DNA of 64,000 bases, taken from contig JADQAV010000041.1 in NCBI GenBank assembly GCA_019775845.1, forward strand, positions 62,001 through 126,000. The letters are read 5' to 3'. Below, piece after piece: positions 24,556 to 35,734 of the stretch (positions are counted from its first letter, which is position 1; every line of letters begins with the position of its first letter). Source of the DNA: Myrmaecium sp. VS I D KN 1. Lineage: Eukaryota; Ascomycota; Dothideomycetes; Valsariales; Valsariaceae. The notes under the pieces are model-generated. The model did no database searches, was not told the DNA's origin, and saw only the letters and a program-made list of their open reading frames with translations. The position numbers were made by a program, and so were the translations under genes.

Positions 24556-25429
24556 CTATGGTGCGGGGGGAGATGGAGATGGAGAAGGAGAGGGAGGAAG
24601 GGTGGAATAGTTGATGAGGAACAGAAAGAGAGAGGTGGAGAGTGAGAAAGAGAGGAAACCGGGTGAAGGATTGTATGCGAGTACGATATAGGCGGTCACA
24701 TCTCGCACTGTCGCACTCGCACAGCCATATTGATCCATCAATAATCGCCACGGATGGATAGTACTTACTTGTCTTAACCCGATATGGAGATAGGCAAACA
24801 AGAGTAGTAGATGAAATAGAGAGACAGCGTGTAATCCAAAGTGGAGGAGCGAGTGTGCGTGCGTGCGTATGTCGGTGTCAGTCAGTCAGTTTTAGTTCGG
24901 TGTGTGTGTGCAGAGGACAGCCCGCCCAGCAGAGAGGGACCCTCTTCCCTCTCTCTGCTCTCCAACCGGAAGTGGGCCGGCAGCCCGCAGAGCTTGCCCG
25001 TTGAGTTAGCTTCGTTCCGAGTCTTCGTTCGCTGCGAGGAACCTCGAGACCTGCTTTCTCCTCACCACCTCCCCTTCCACCACCGACTTCTTCCCCTCCT
25101 CTCATATCAACCACCCCCCCCCCTTTGCTCCCGTTTGCTCCCCTCCTGTGCGAAAGGGCTCCATTGCTACCGAGGAGTCCCAGCAGCCAGCTTCCTCTCC
25201 TCTCCTCCTTTTTCCACTCTCACCCACACACCCCCTCTCTTCCTTCTCTCCTCCCCGTCCCCCAGTCCGCCGGTCTCCTGCCGGGCTTTTTCTATACCGC
25301 TCGTTTACTCGTCCCATCCCGTCTGGGCCGCAGCACCGCCATCTCCCCTTCCACGATCCGTCCGCCGTCAATTCGATCCCATTCTTACGGCCTGGACCTC
25401 CTGCAGAAGCCGATTGCAATCTCCTCATC

Positions 25430-27561
25430 ATGGCCGCCAATCCCTCTCAGCCGAACAACCTGGACCGGTACGTGGTGATCCACGTAGCCACCACCTGTGA
25501 CGAGCATGGCGTATACGTTACCAAGGACTCCGCCGAGGTCATCGAGCTCGGTTGGATCCTGCTGGATGCGAAGACCTGCGACGAGGTACTTGCCGACAAT
25601 CTCTCTCCTCCTGCCTCCGGGCCGTGGACAAAAAGTTTGCTGATTGGACTCTTCACCGCAGCTCCACCGTGAAAGTGTGCTGGTCAAGCCGGTCAACACG
25701 CCTATCACTCCTCTCTGCAGTAGGTCCAACCCACACTCACCGACTGCTCTTGTTTTTGCATGCCGAAGGCTGACCAACCGTTCACCGCCGTAGCCTCTTT
25801 GACCACCCTCACCTGGGAGCACGTCCGAAATGCCGGTTCCTTCCGTGACGCCGTCAACCGCTTCGATAGCTTCGCCCAGGAGCACCTCATCCCCAAGAAC
25901 CTTGAATTTGCCTTTGTCACCCTCGACAGCTGGGATCTGCGTGTTCAGCTTCCGCGCGAGGCCCGGGACAAGGCCGTGGTCCTGCCTCCCTATCTCCAAC
26001 ACTCGAGGACCTTTGACCTCCGCACGGAATACCAGCGTTGGCAAGCTCACCACCCCGAGTCTCTGCCGTTTGGCTCCAGCGCTTTGAGCAACATCTGCGC
26101 TGCCCTCGAGGTCGAGCCGGTCCAGTCGTCCGCTCCTATCAAGCACAATCTGCCCTTCCATCTGCAGGCGTTGGCACCGGCTTCGCCCAGGCGGGCGATG
26201 GAGGAGGCTGTCACTCTCGCTAGGGTGCTTCGTGGCCTAATCAGGAAGTCCCAGCCTCCTTCCGAGCACCCGGATGTGCTCACCCGGCCCTTGGATGCTC
26301 GTGCTGACGTGAGGGCTTTCTTGTCGGAGCGAAGCAAGGTACTGCACATGAATGGGCTCCCCCATGACACGACCCAGTCGGAGTTGGAAAGCTGGTTTAC
26401 CCAGTTTGGCGGCCGTCCTATTGCTTTCTGGACTCTGCGTACCCCCGACCAGCACAAGCCAACTGGTTCTGGCTTTGCTGTCTTTTCTTCACATGAAGAG
26501 GTATGTTACTGGTCCCTTCACGGCATATATGCTAGCTCTTTTGCGTGACCTTTCCTTCACTCTTCCGTTGCCCCACTTTCTCTTCTTCTCCAAATCTGCT
26601 TGGGATCATCTCCATCATGAATACTTACATGTATCGCCAGGCTGCTGAGAGTCTCTGCATGAACGGACGTGCGCTCAACGAGAAGGCCATCGAGGTCTCT
26701 CCTTCCTCCAGCCGTGTCCTCGACCGGGCTGCCGACATCCTTACGCCTTTCCCTCCTAGCAAGAACCGCCCCAGGCCTGGCGACTGGACTTGCCCGTCAT
26801 GTGGCTTCTCCAACTTCCAACGCCGCACGGCTTGCTTCCGTTGCTCTTACCCAGCCATGTCCCACGGACCTGACCCCATGTACCCGTATGGTTACGGCCA
26901 CCCAGGCATGATGCCTCCTCCTCACCACATGGGCGCTCACGGGCATGGCATGGGCCACATGCGTGGCGGTAACAGCAGCAGCGTTGTACCCTTCCGTGCC
27001 GGTGATTGGAAGTGTGGTTCTGAGGGTTGCAACTACCATAACTTCGCCAAGAATGTGAGCTGCCTCCGCTGCGGTGCAAGCAGGGCTGGTGCCGCCGTGG
27101 TTGCTGAAGCTGGGTTCCCTACCCCCATGGACACTCCTTCCAGCTTCGGGATGGCTCCTCCTTCGATAGGGGGCACTCCTGGTCCCGGGCCTTTCGCTGC
27201 GCCGGGCGGTTTTGGGTCCGGTGCGGGTTTCCCTGGCCCCCAGTTCGGTGGGCCTCCTAGCACCTATTCGCTTCCCTCCGGCATTGGTGGTGCCAGCCCC
27301 TATGCCCCGATGAACGCCGCGCAGTATGCCCCCAACGGTGGCATGCACTCTACTCCGTTCGACAGCCGTGCTGCCGAGGCTGCGTTCACCTCTGCTGGTC
27401 AGGCCGGTCCTCAGTCAGCTGGTGCTGCGGGCTTCTCTAACGGCGGCTACTCGGACGGTCACTCCGACCCTTTCTCGTTCCTTTCCACCGGTTTTGGTGG
27501 CCTGTCTATGAACGACGACAGGCGGAACGTCTCCAACCCGGCCAACAAGTCTCCGGCTTAA
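25430..27561 (+). CDS. Exonuclease-fold, RRM and double RanBP2 zinc-finger RNA-binding protein (Nrp1-like)
   Basis: Likely cytoplasmic or nuclear RNA-binding protein related to yeast Nrp1. Exons 25430-25585, 25662-25719, 25794-26500 and 26641-27561 keep phase and give 613 aa. Residues about 12-260 match the Eri1-type DEDDh exonuclease fold (EVIELGWILLDAKTCDE, PLCTSLTTLTWEHV, LDSWDLR). Motif I reads VVIHVATTCDE where active enzymes have D-x-E, and the last motif reads SPRRAMEEA instead of H-x(4)-D, so it is probably inactive. An RRM follows (VLHMNGLPHD to KAIEVSP, about 305-385). Two RanBP2-type fingers come next: GDWTCPSCGFSNFQRRTACFRC, and a second beginning GDWKCGSEGC with CLRC (C-x4-C-x10-C-x2-C). 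The tail is Gly/Pro/Ser-rich. Domain order is seen directly; catalytic loss is inferred. Confidence 0.88.
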
Positions 27562-28480
27562 ACTGTTTACAACAATCACGTTAGAACCGTCGCACATACT
27601 TTCTCATCATATGGGTCGAATCACTGGAGCTGTGGGACATGCTTTCGCTGTGGGCTTTGTTTTCTTTCAGCTTCTGTGTACCGGGGCGTGCGGGACGGAC
27701 GAGTCAGATTTCTTCGTATCTATATCTTACGGTGATGGAGTTCAGTCAAGATTGGAATAAAAGGTCCATTGTTTGCGGACACCGGAGCATGGTGGAGGGA
27801 CCTGGTTTGTCAAGGGGAGCACTAGAGCGGGAGAGGGGCGCGCCGGTGCGACATCTACCTTCGACGACACGGTGCTTTTCGGGAGATCATGGACAATCAA
27901 AAACGAACAAAAGTACGGGTGGGAATGCATGGATCGATGGGTGGGGTCGCAGTCTGTTTTCATTGCCTTTGCGCCACTTCGCTGCTTGCCTTTCGCTGTC
28001 CATCATGTTCGGAGTAAGGCATCAGTGTGACTTTTTATCCTCCTTTTTTTTTCCCACCATGTTTTTTTCCCTTCCCTGCTATCTCTTTCCCTCATCTCTC
28101 GCTCATTTTCTCTCCGCTTTTTTTTCCTTTTCTTTCTGCAGATTGGCTCCTGTCTCATTTTACTGATTGTTATTCTTTTTTTTTCTCCTTCATCCCTCTC
28201 CCTGTCTCGGTTCTGCTTCGTCTTTCTCTCTCTTTCTCTCAAAAGGTCTGAAAGATTGACAAATCCTGAGTTCTTCTTTTTCGTCGCGGCATAGCGTTGG
28301 CGGGTTCACACACGGTTCGGGGGTGTGGTCGGGAACATCAGGAACCTGGTGGGGGCGTCGGGGTGGGTGCGGCACAGGGAAACGGAAAACTTACAGAAAA
28401 TGTACCATGTTGTGCGTGTGTGTGTGACTGTATGGAGGACGGTTTTGTGATGGGAGCGTTGGGTGGTGCAGATTCTCTGC

Positions 28481-28546
28481 TGGATGGGTGGATGGGTGGA
28501 TGAATGGATGGATGGGCGGATGGATGGATGGATGGGTGGATGGATG
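28481..28546 (+). repeat. (GGAT/GGGT)n tetranucleotide repeat
   Basis: About sixteen imperfect copies of GGAT with GGGT variants lie between two convergent genes. Confidence 0.85.
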
Positions 28547-29061
28547 TTTCCTTTCCTTTTTCTTTTCTTTTATTTTTTCCTCTCCGTTTGTTTCTCTTCT
28601 TATTACTATTTGATTTCAAAACCACACACACACATATGAAAAATATTGATTCGGTTTCGAGATGGTATGCGGAGTCTTTGCTCGCTTGCTCCTTCTTCTG
28701 CTTCTATGAATTGATTTGATCGGTTCCCCTCCGGTCCCTTCTCGATCTGAACGCCCTGTCCGTCCGTCCCTTCCCGTCCCTCTCTGTCCCCTCCCTTCTT
28801 TGGTGAGAGGATGGTGATTGTGCTGAAGTGGTGGTTGCGAGGTGAGGATGATGATACGACTTGGACCACTGCAGGATAAGGATCGGTATGGTAATAGTGG
28901 TATAATATGGTACATGAACATCAAAGGAAAAGGCAGTTTTCAGACAAGCATTCGCGGATCGTCACGTCACAGCCCCCCTTTTTCCCTTTTCTTCTGCCCT
29001 CTTTCATTTTTCGTTTTCTTTCTCTCTTCCTCCTCCTGCTCTCCACCTGTGCTCGTTCTCC

Positions 29062-29089
29062 TCCGCCGCCGCCGCCGCCGCCGCCGCCG
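29062..29089 (+). repeat. (CCG)n triplet repeat
   Basis: About nine uninterrupted CCG triplets follow a pyrimidine-rich tract, outside any supported exon. Confidence 0.85.
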
Positions 29090-29438
29090 TCCGTGCTCGC
29101 TTTCTCCGGCGGGTGGGACGAGGATGCGTGAGAGGGAAGGACTGCTAGGTATGTGTGTTTGGCTGTGTGTCTGGGTGGCTGCGTGTCTCGCTCCGCATCC
29201 CGTTCCGTCCGATAATGAAGGACTGCGTTTGCCGGTCGTAATGATGTGTATATGTGAGTGGGCATGTAGAAAAAAAAAGCTATTCATCCTCCGGGTTCGC
29301 TCGTCAACTCGTACATCCGAGGGCGTGACGTGTAACGTGTGTACGTATGTAAGGTATATGTATCCATCCCTCTCTCCCTCCCCGTTCAGATTCTCAAGCC
29401 CATCTCCTCATACCATCTCTTTCATTCTCCCCGTCACA

Positions 29439-31136
29439 TCACCACGGCCACCGACTCGCGTCCTCCTCCATCCGATCAACCAGGCACTCCGGACCATCCG
29501 CCGCCGCCGCCGCCATGCCGTTGTTATCGTCACCCTTCCGCTGCCCCAGCACGCGTCCCCTCAACCAACCGAGCGCGCCTTCATCCCGGGTGAACCAGCC
29601 CGCCGATCTCGCGCCACACGCCACATTCGGCGTGCGCGCCTTCTGCTGCCGAAGCAGCCGACCAAACTCACCGGCGCCCAACTGGTGCTCCGCGCCATCC
29701 ATCTGCTGCTGCTGCTGCTGCATGACGGACTCGGCAGCCGCAGCCGCAGCCGCGCCGTCCCCCTCGTTCGCCGCCGAGATCTCCGACCGGGACTCGACGT
29801 GGTGGAGGAGCTCGGGGGAGAGGGAGAGGCAGCGCCAGGCGCGGTCGCGGCAGGCCTCGAGGATGCGGACGTCGTAGGCCTGGCAGCCGCGGACGGCGCG
29901 GGCGCCCGTGCGGGGGTCCCAGTGCACCTCGGCCTCGGTGGGGAAGGTGTGGCGGAGCCGGGCGGCGGAGGCGCGCGTCACGCCGTAGCCGAAGGTGCAG
30001 AGCGGCCAGTGCGAGCCGTGGACGAGGCGGTGGCGGGCGGGGAGGGCGAGGGTGGTGAGGAGCCGGGCCGTGTCCGGGTGCAGGGCGTCGCGGGCGGGTA
30101 GGGTGGAGTCGGGGTAGATGACGTGTGGGGTCGAGGGCAGTTGGGCGGCGTCGAAGGTGTCGCCGCAGTGGCCGAGGTGGAGGAGCTCCCAGGGGGTGTT
30201 GCTGGGGGGGATGGGACCCCAGTAGGAGTTCATCGGGTCATCGTCGTTGTCCTCGTCGCCGCCGGCGGAGCGCGCCCGGCTGAAGGCGCTGGCAGCTGGA
30301 GAGCTTTCGTTGCCGACGGAGAGGTTGTGGATGAGCTTGCGCAGGGCGGCGGCGGCTAGGGGGACTTGACTGGTGCGCAGGCGGATGTCCCAATCGACGT
30401 CGTCCTCGATGATGATGGCGGTGGTGAGGTTTGTGCGTAGGAACCTAGCGGGGGGTACAATGAGTGAATGTCTAGGCAGAGGGCAGAGGGAGCGGGATGA
30501 GGTGGGGTGGGGTGAAGTGGGGTAGGATGGGATGTCGGTCATCAGGCAATACTTACCAGTCGAGGGCGTTCAGGTGGCCCATCCACGCCAGGGCGGAGCC
30601 ACGGCTGATCTTGGAGTTCTCCGGGGACTTGAAGGCTTCGACCTGCTCGTCGGTCCAGATGGGCTGCTCGGGGATGGTGATGTCGAGGCCGGTCAGGTTG
30701 GCGGCGTACAGCAGGGCCTCGCGGCGGGGGGACCCCTTGCGCGAGACGGCGATGATGGCGCCGAACTATACGTTTGTTAGTAGCGATTACGGATTTACAG
30801 TACTTATGTCTCGCCTGACGAATTCCAGGGAAACGAGGTGGATACACTTACGCCCAAGGTCGAATTGGCCGGTAGTACGCCGAAGCCTTCCGCTTCACTG
30901 CTGGCGGCGGCGGCGGCGGGGGAGAAGTAGTTGCGGGGGACATGGGCGGTTGGCGGCGCGGCGGAGGAGGAGGAGAAGAAGCCGGCCTGGTCGGCGAGGG
31001 TGAAGGCGGAGGCGGAGGCGGAGGCGGAGGAGGAGGAGGAGGAGGAGGAGGAGAGGTGGAGGAGGTAGAGGAAGATGGCGAGGGCGGAGATGGCGGCCAG
31101 GACCAGCAGACGAGGCCGGGAGAAGGGGACGTCCAT
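29439..31136 (-). CDS. GT25-like type II membrane glycosyltransferase
   Basis: Resembles family 25 (LPS-type) glycosyltransferases, found in fungi as Golgi-type membrane proteins. Exons 31136-30852, 30765-30557 and 30444-29439 join in phase to give 499 aa. The N-terminus has a short basic cytosolic part, one hydrophobic anchor (LLVLAAISALAIFLYLLHL, about residues 10-28) and a Ser/Ala-rich stem. The catalytic region begins FGAIIAVSRKGSPRREALLYAANLTGLDI and carries the metal-binding-like EDDVDWD (about 177-183). Further conserved blocks include WELLHLGHCGD and FGYGVTRASAARL. A glutamine run and an alanine run lie near residues 400-410. Donor and acceptor sugars are unknown. It is divergent from the RA-PH gene. 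Confidence 0.78.
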
Positions 31137-32367
31137 CGTTGTCTGCCTGTCTGGCGATGTCGATGGAAACTTGACAGGATGATGATGGGCTGACAGGTCC
31201 CTTCGGGGTCCGCCTAGTCCGCAGAGTCCGCAGAGTCCGCAGAGTCCAGCGCAGGTACCCGCGCGGTCAACAGTCCCTAAGGTACCAACCTAAGGCAGGG
31301 TATTAAGGTTTGTCAGGTTCCGGTAGGCAGCGCGGAGTGGAGTGCAGTGGCCCGAGTGGGTCGGTCGGCGTTCGTCGTGGCGTCCCCGTCGTACCTGGAT
31401 TGAATTGAATTGCAGACGGGCTGGCGTGGTGGTACAGTTGTCAGTCAGTGAGTGAGTGAGTGAGTGGTACAGATTGCTGCGGTGCTTTGCTGCTGTGCTG
31501 CTGTGCTTGTGAGGAAAAGGAGAGAGATGAGGGTGGAACAGAGGATAAGATAGATGGAGCGAGTGTGATGAGTTCGACAGGCTTGCACTAAATCAAAAGT
31601 AAACAATTCTGTGGACCAACTGCCAGTTAATTTCCTGAGCAGTAGGAGGAGTACATTCAACTATCACGATCTTTTCACTTGAATTCATATCCTCACTCTC
31701 CCAGATGGTCATGCTCCTAATCACTACAGTACGTCTGTGTATCAGCCAACGGATGGATACGATACTCACAGGGTTCACCATGTCAGAGGGGTGACCACGG
31801 AGATGAGAGATGGATGCCGGTATCACGAAGAAGAAGACGACAACGACGATGATGATGGCGATGACAAGTAAGTCATCATGAATATATATAACTCAGATCT
31901 GTCTTTTCTGATATGCGCAGCACGACATTCACTTGTACCCATATATCATTATATAGGTTAACCTACTACTGACTACCTACTATGTAACTCACTCCGTACC
32001 TCCCTGTCTCATCTCCACGTACTGTACATGCGCGCGCGGCTACGTTCGATGATTCCATGCAAGTCAATTAATTCACAGTGCATACATCATGCGAGAAGAA
32101 TATTATCATTGATATGCACTCTCTTCCTCGCTCTCTTGGTCGATGCGAGTGTGAGAGAAAGAGAATAAGAATGAGGCCGAAAAAGGAGATGGCCGTGCTC
32201 GAGCCGGCAAGCCTTAAATGTCCTCCCAATCCCCTTTAGCTTCATCTCCCGCGCCGCCGTGCGCGCCACACCGGTGCAGCATCTCTGGACCGGGACGGAC
32301 TGGTCACTTCCCTGAACCAGTAGCCCATACTATTACTACTACATACATAACTGACAACCTTGCTGCT

Positions 32368-32399
<32 letters not shown>

Positions 32400-32587
32400 T
32401 CCGTCGTCGACTTCTTCCTCGTTCCTTTTTTTTTCCCTCCTCCTACTCACTCACTACCTATTCACCCCTTTCCATCTCCCCCATCTGCCCTGGATGTCTT
32501 CACATCTGACCGCCGACGACATCTTCTTCTCCGCGCTCCCTCCATCGACTGTCTCACCCGTCCCGGCTCTTCTGCACCACCCCTTGC
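31137..32587. other. Divergent promoter region with tandem 9-mer
   Basis: About 1.45 kb between two divergent genes. It contains a GCAGAGTCC unit repeated three to four times at about 31216-31248, GGTACC-type palindromes near 31254-31290, and a TCG/TCC triplet run at 32367-32420 close to the downstream gene. No coding exon is supported. Confidence 0.5.
31216..31248 (+). repeat. Tandem GCAGAGTCC 9-mer
   Basis: Three exact adjacent copies and one imperfect flanking copy of the 9-base unit, in the region upstream of the glycosyltransferase gene. Confidence 0.75.
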
Positions 32588-35500
32588 ATGCCCGGGAGCC
32601 TCGAGCGCACCCACACCAGCTCCAGTACCAGCGACCCTAAGCCTCCCGTAAGGCTCGACCTGCCTTCCCCCCCCCCCTCCCCAATCATGGCCCCCGATCG
32701 GCATCCCTCCGCAGATGTCGCGGCTGCTCCCGATACGGTCGCAACACCCACCGCCGCGGCTGCTGCTGCTGCATCACCACCACTACCACCCGCCGAGACC
32801 AAGTTCTCCCGATACCGGTCCGTCAGGAAGGCTCAACAGCAGAAGCAATTGAACGAGTCGGCCTCCATGCCCGTCCTGCCGAGTCTCCCCCCTCAGCCCG
32901 CTCAGCCTGCCGACTCCATCACCCGAAGCAGGTCCCGCTACCACCGTCACCGTCCCCCTCCGATCGCGACGCAGGCGCAGACGCAGACGCAGCAGCCGCC
33001 CTTGCCGAACACGACCGTCAAACGCTCCGCGACGCATGCCGTGCGCCACGAGAGCGCCCAACCCGGTCACGCGACCTCGCGCGTCCGATCGGGCAGCACT
33101 CCCGCCGGCGAAAAGCTGCCGCGCGGACGAGGCCAGCAGTCGCGCGCCGTCAGCAGTCCCAACTCCCCCCTCCGAGCTTGCTACGATCCCACCGAGGCCC
33201 CCACCGTACCGAATATCGTAGACGCCCTGCCGCTGTCGCCTCGGGAGGAAACGCGACAAGCGCTTGCGGACGACGTGGAGAGGCAGCGGTACATTACGGC
33301 GCAACAGGCGGAGAGAGCAGAGGCGCTCGCGGAGGACGACGCGCGACGGAGAGCCAAGGAGGAAGAGGACGCTTACGACGCGGAACAACAGAGATTGGCA
33401 GAGGAGGCGGAACGAGCGGACGATCGGGACATGAGGAACCGCGAACAAGCCGCGAGACTGTGGAGGCTACGGCGGGAAGAGGGGGAGAAGGAGAAAAGAT
33501 CACATCGGTCACGGGAGCGCAAGGATGGGGAGCGGAGGCTGCGAAAGCACCGCGATGGCGACCTGGACGGCGGTCCGGTCTCACCGAAGCTTGGGCATGG
33601 CGTCCTCGGTCTCTTTCGACGCCATCACGACAGCCCAAAATCGCCCGAACATCCCGCGCGACAGGTGAGCAACGGCAATGGGCCACCGCAGCTGGCCGCG
33701 GCGGATGAGCCCCCGGCCACGATCCGGCCCGGAGGCGGGGGCGTCGTTCCGGGCATCGATGCGCCCATCTCAGCCGTCAACGCGGGCGAACGTCGCGTGT
33801 TGGTCGAATGCAACCAGTCTTCCATCCTCCTGCCCGTCACTCCCACCACCACGCCGTACGATCTGATGAAGTCCGCCGCCAACTGTCTGTCCGAAAACAT
33901 CAACCCGAAGTGCTCCGTCATGCTCGAGGCCTTTGGGAAATGCGGCGTGCAGCGCCCGCTGCGCAAGTACGAACACGTCCGAGACATCATGAATTCGTGG
34001 GACGACGATAATGAGAACAGCCTGATCATCGTCGAGTCGGCGACCGGAGGCAACGATCACGACCTGGAACTGTCGGGGGTGCCGAAGGAGCGTGCGGAGT
34101 TCACCTGCCTGATGTCCTACTCGCAGAAGCCCGGGAAATGGTCGAAGCGATGGATCTTCCTGAAGGAGGACGGGCAGATGCTGGTCGGGAAGAACGAGGA
34201 CGGCAAGGACGTGACGCGGCTGTGCCACCTGTCCGACTTCGACATCTACACGCCCGACGCGCACAGCGCGAAGCACAAGGTCAAGCCGCCGAAGAAGCAC
34301 TGCTTCGCCCTCAAGAGCCAGCAGAAGTCGGGCGTCTTCCTGGACACGTCGAGCTTCGTGCACTTCGTCTGCACGAACGACCGGGCGACGGCGACCAACT
34401 TCTACCACGCCTGCCAGGGCTGGCGGAGCTGGTATCTGGTGAACGTCATGGGCGAAGGGCAGCCGATCACGGAGAAACCGACGGAGGCCAATCCGCTCAA
34501 GGGGCTGCTGCCGCCGACGAAAGCGGTTGCGGGCAGTGAGGCGCTGGGCAACGTCAAAGCCATGCATCGGCAAAGTAACTCGGTGGACTCGCACTACCAG
34601 ATCGGCTCCTTCAAGCCGTTGCTCGACATGAGCTCGTTTGAGAAACCACACAACCACGACGCAGCGGGGGAAGCCATCTCGAACGACGGACCGATGCGAT
34701 CGCGATCCGTCCGCAACCGCGCCGGGCCCCCGATCGCCTACAAGAGCACCGCCGCCCGGAAGGAGAGCCAGCAGAACAGCAGCCGGAACGCATCCTTGAC
34801 CCAGTCGTCCGGCCACGACAGCGACTCCGACCCGACGTTCGCGCCCACGGGCCTCCTCGGCCGCAGCTATTCCCAGCGGCAGCGCGCGATGCGCGAGAAA
34901 GAGGCGGCCCAGGCCAACGGACCCTTCACCCCCGGCCCCTCCCTCCTCGACAGCCTCACCCAGACGCACAGCAACCCGGAGCGTCCCTCCGGCACCCACG
35001 TCCTCTCCGGCGGCGGGCTGTCGCGAAGCACTTCCGTCCGCGCCTCCTCCCGGGGAAAGGACACCACCACCCATCATCGCCAGCCTCCTCCTCCACTCGA
35101 CACCAGCGCCACCGCCCTCAAACGCAACGCCACCACCAAATCCTCCCACCACCACCATCTCCAAACCCCAAAACCACTCGTCGACCTCACCCCCCAATAC
35201 CGCGAGCCCCCCCAGCACGTCCGCAAGGGTCGCGGCTACCACCCCGAACACGTCGGTCCGGGCGGCCTCATCGACGCCGTTCCCTCCCCGGACCACGCGA
35301 TCCCCATCCCGCCCGCGCAGGACTGGCGCGCGCGTCCTGGTAGCTCCGGCGTCGGCGTTGGCGCGTCGGATCCGCTGAATGACAGCAGTCGTACTCACTC
35401 CCTCCGCGCCGCCAGCGGCGCTGCTGCTGGAAACGGACCGCTGCACCGGGTTCCGACGACTAAACAACATCATCCTCCTGCGGAGGAGGCGAGCGCGATG

Positions 35501-35734
35501 AGTCCGTTTGTACCGGGCGGGCTCGTTGCGCAGGCGGGGTTTTTTGGCGATAGCAGTACGACGACGCCGACGGCGGCGAGGGCTGGTGCGGGTGTGGGTG
35601 TGGGTGCGGGTGCGGGTGTGGGTTTAGGCGAGCCGCTGGTGGATTTAAGGGTGGAGAGTCAGTTTGTGAAGGGCAGTTTGTTGGAGAGGGCTGAGAGGGA
35701 GAGGGAGAGGGAGAGGGAGAGGGAGCGGATGTGA
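32588..35734 (+). CDS. RA-PH domain scaffold protein (MRL/Grb7-like module)
   Basis: Single-exon gene of 1048 aa. The N-terminal ~220 residues are disordered, Pro/Ala/Ser-rich and contain FSRYRSVRKAQ. A highly charged probable coiled coil covers about 225-310. A Ras-association-like domain starts at RRVLVECNQSSILLPV (about 398-480) and is followed directly by a PH domain (EFTCLMSYSQKPGKWSKRW to NFYHACQGWRSWYLV, about 500-618). This RA-PH pair is the module of the animal RIAM/lamellipodin/Grb7 group, so a link from a small GTPase and phosphoinositides to cortical growth or actin is a reasonable inference. The C-terminal ~400 residues are disordered and end in Gly/Val and Arg-Glu repeats. A second Met about 33 codons in (MAPDRHPS, 32687) is an alternative start. 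Confidence 0.85.
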   Translation: MPGSLERTHTSSSTSDPKPPVRLDLPSPPPSPIMAPDRHPSADVAAAPDTVATPTAAAAAAASPPLPPAETKFSRYRSVRKAQQQKQLNESASMPVLPSLPPQPAQPADSITRSRSRYHRHRPPPIATQAQTQTQQPPLPNTTVKRSATHAVRHESAQPGHATSRVRSGSTPAGEKLPRGRGQQSRAVSSPNSPLRACYDPTEAPTVPNIVDALPLSPREETRQALADDVERQRYITAQQAERAEALAEDDARRRAKEEEDAYDAEQQRLAEEAERADDRDMRNREQAARLWRLRREEGEKEKRSHRSRERKDGERRLRKHRDGDLDGGPVSPKLGHGVLGLFRRHHDSPKSPEHPARQVSNGNGPPQLAAADEPPATIRPGGGGVVPGIDAPISAVNAGERRVLVECNQSSILLPVTPTTTPYDLMKSAANCLSENINPKCSVMLEAFGKCGVQRPLRKYEHVRDIMNSWDDDNENSLIIVESATGGNDHDLELSGVPKERAEFTCLMSYSQKPGKWSKRWIFLKEDGQMLVGKNEDGKDVTRLCHLSDFDIYTPDAHSAKHKVKPPKKHCFALKSQQKSGVFLDTSSFVHFVCTNDRATATNFYHACQGWRSWYLVNVMGEGQPITEKPTEANPLKGLLPPTKAVAGSEALGNVKAMHRQSNSVDSHYQIGSFKPLLDMSSFEKPHNHDAAGEAISNDGPMRSRSVRNRAGPPIAYKSTAARKESQQNSSRNASLTQSSGHDSDSDPTFAPTGLLGRSYSQRQRAMREKEAAQANGPFTPGPSLLDSLTQTHSNPERPSGTHVLSGGGLSRSTSVRASSRGKDTTTHHRQPPPPLDTSATALKRNATTKSSHHHHLQTPKPLVDLTPQYREPPQHVRKGRGYHPEHVGPGGLIDAVPSPDHAIPIPPAQDWRARPGSSGVGVGASDPLNDSSRTHSLRAASGAAAGNGPLHRVPTTKQHHPPAEEASAMSPFVPGGLVAQAGFFGDSSTTTPTAARAGAGVGVGAGAGVGLGEPLVDLRVESQFVKGSLLERAERERERERERERM

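Larger units (their letters stand above)
21024..25429. other. 4.4 kb gene-poor region with simple repeats and GGTACC-type palindromes
   Basis: No reading frame here has coding support: frames are short, of mixed low-complexity composition, and lack splice-compatible partners. The region separates two divergent genes and must include their promoters. It contains a cluster of GGTACC/CCTAGG-rich segments (23380-24060), an ATC/CAC triplet repeat (24515-24555), and CT-rich sequence from about 25040 to 25280 that is probably the promoter or 5' leader of the gene at 25430. A non-coding RNA or relics of an old element are possible but not shown. Confidence 0.5.
27562..29438. other. Convergent intergenic region with simple repeats
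   Basis: About 1.9 kb between convergent genes, holding both 3' UTRs. It is dominated by pyrimidine-rich tracts (28030-28240), a GGAT-type tetranucleotide repeat (28481-28546) and a CCG triplet repeat (29062-29089). All open frames are low-complexity and unsupported. Confidence 0.55.

Noticed and set aside
31216-31248. Tandem 9-mers considered as a CRISPR-like or minisatellite array
   Set aside because: Only three to four adjacent copies with no spacers; a simple tandem repeat.
33770-35473. A 567-codon open frame antisense to the RA-PH gene
   Set aside because: Its product is Arg/Val/Gly-rich without domains, while the plus strand encodes clear RA and PH domains. High GC content at third positions explains the shadow frame.
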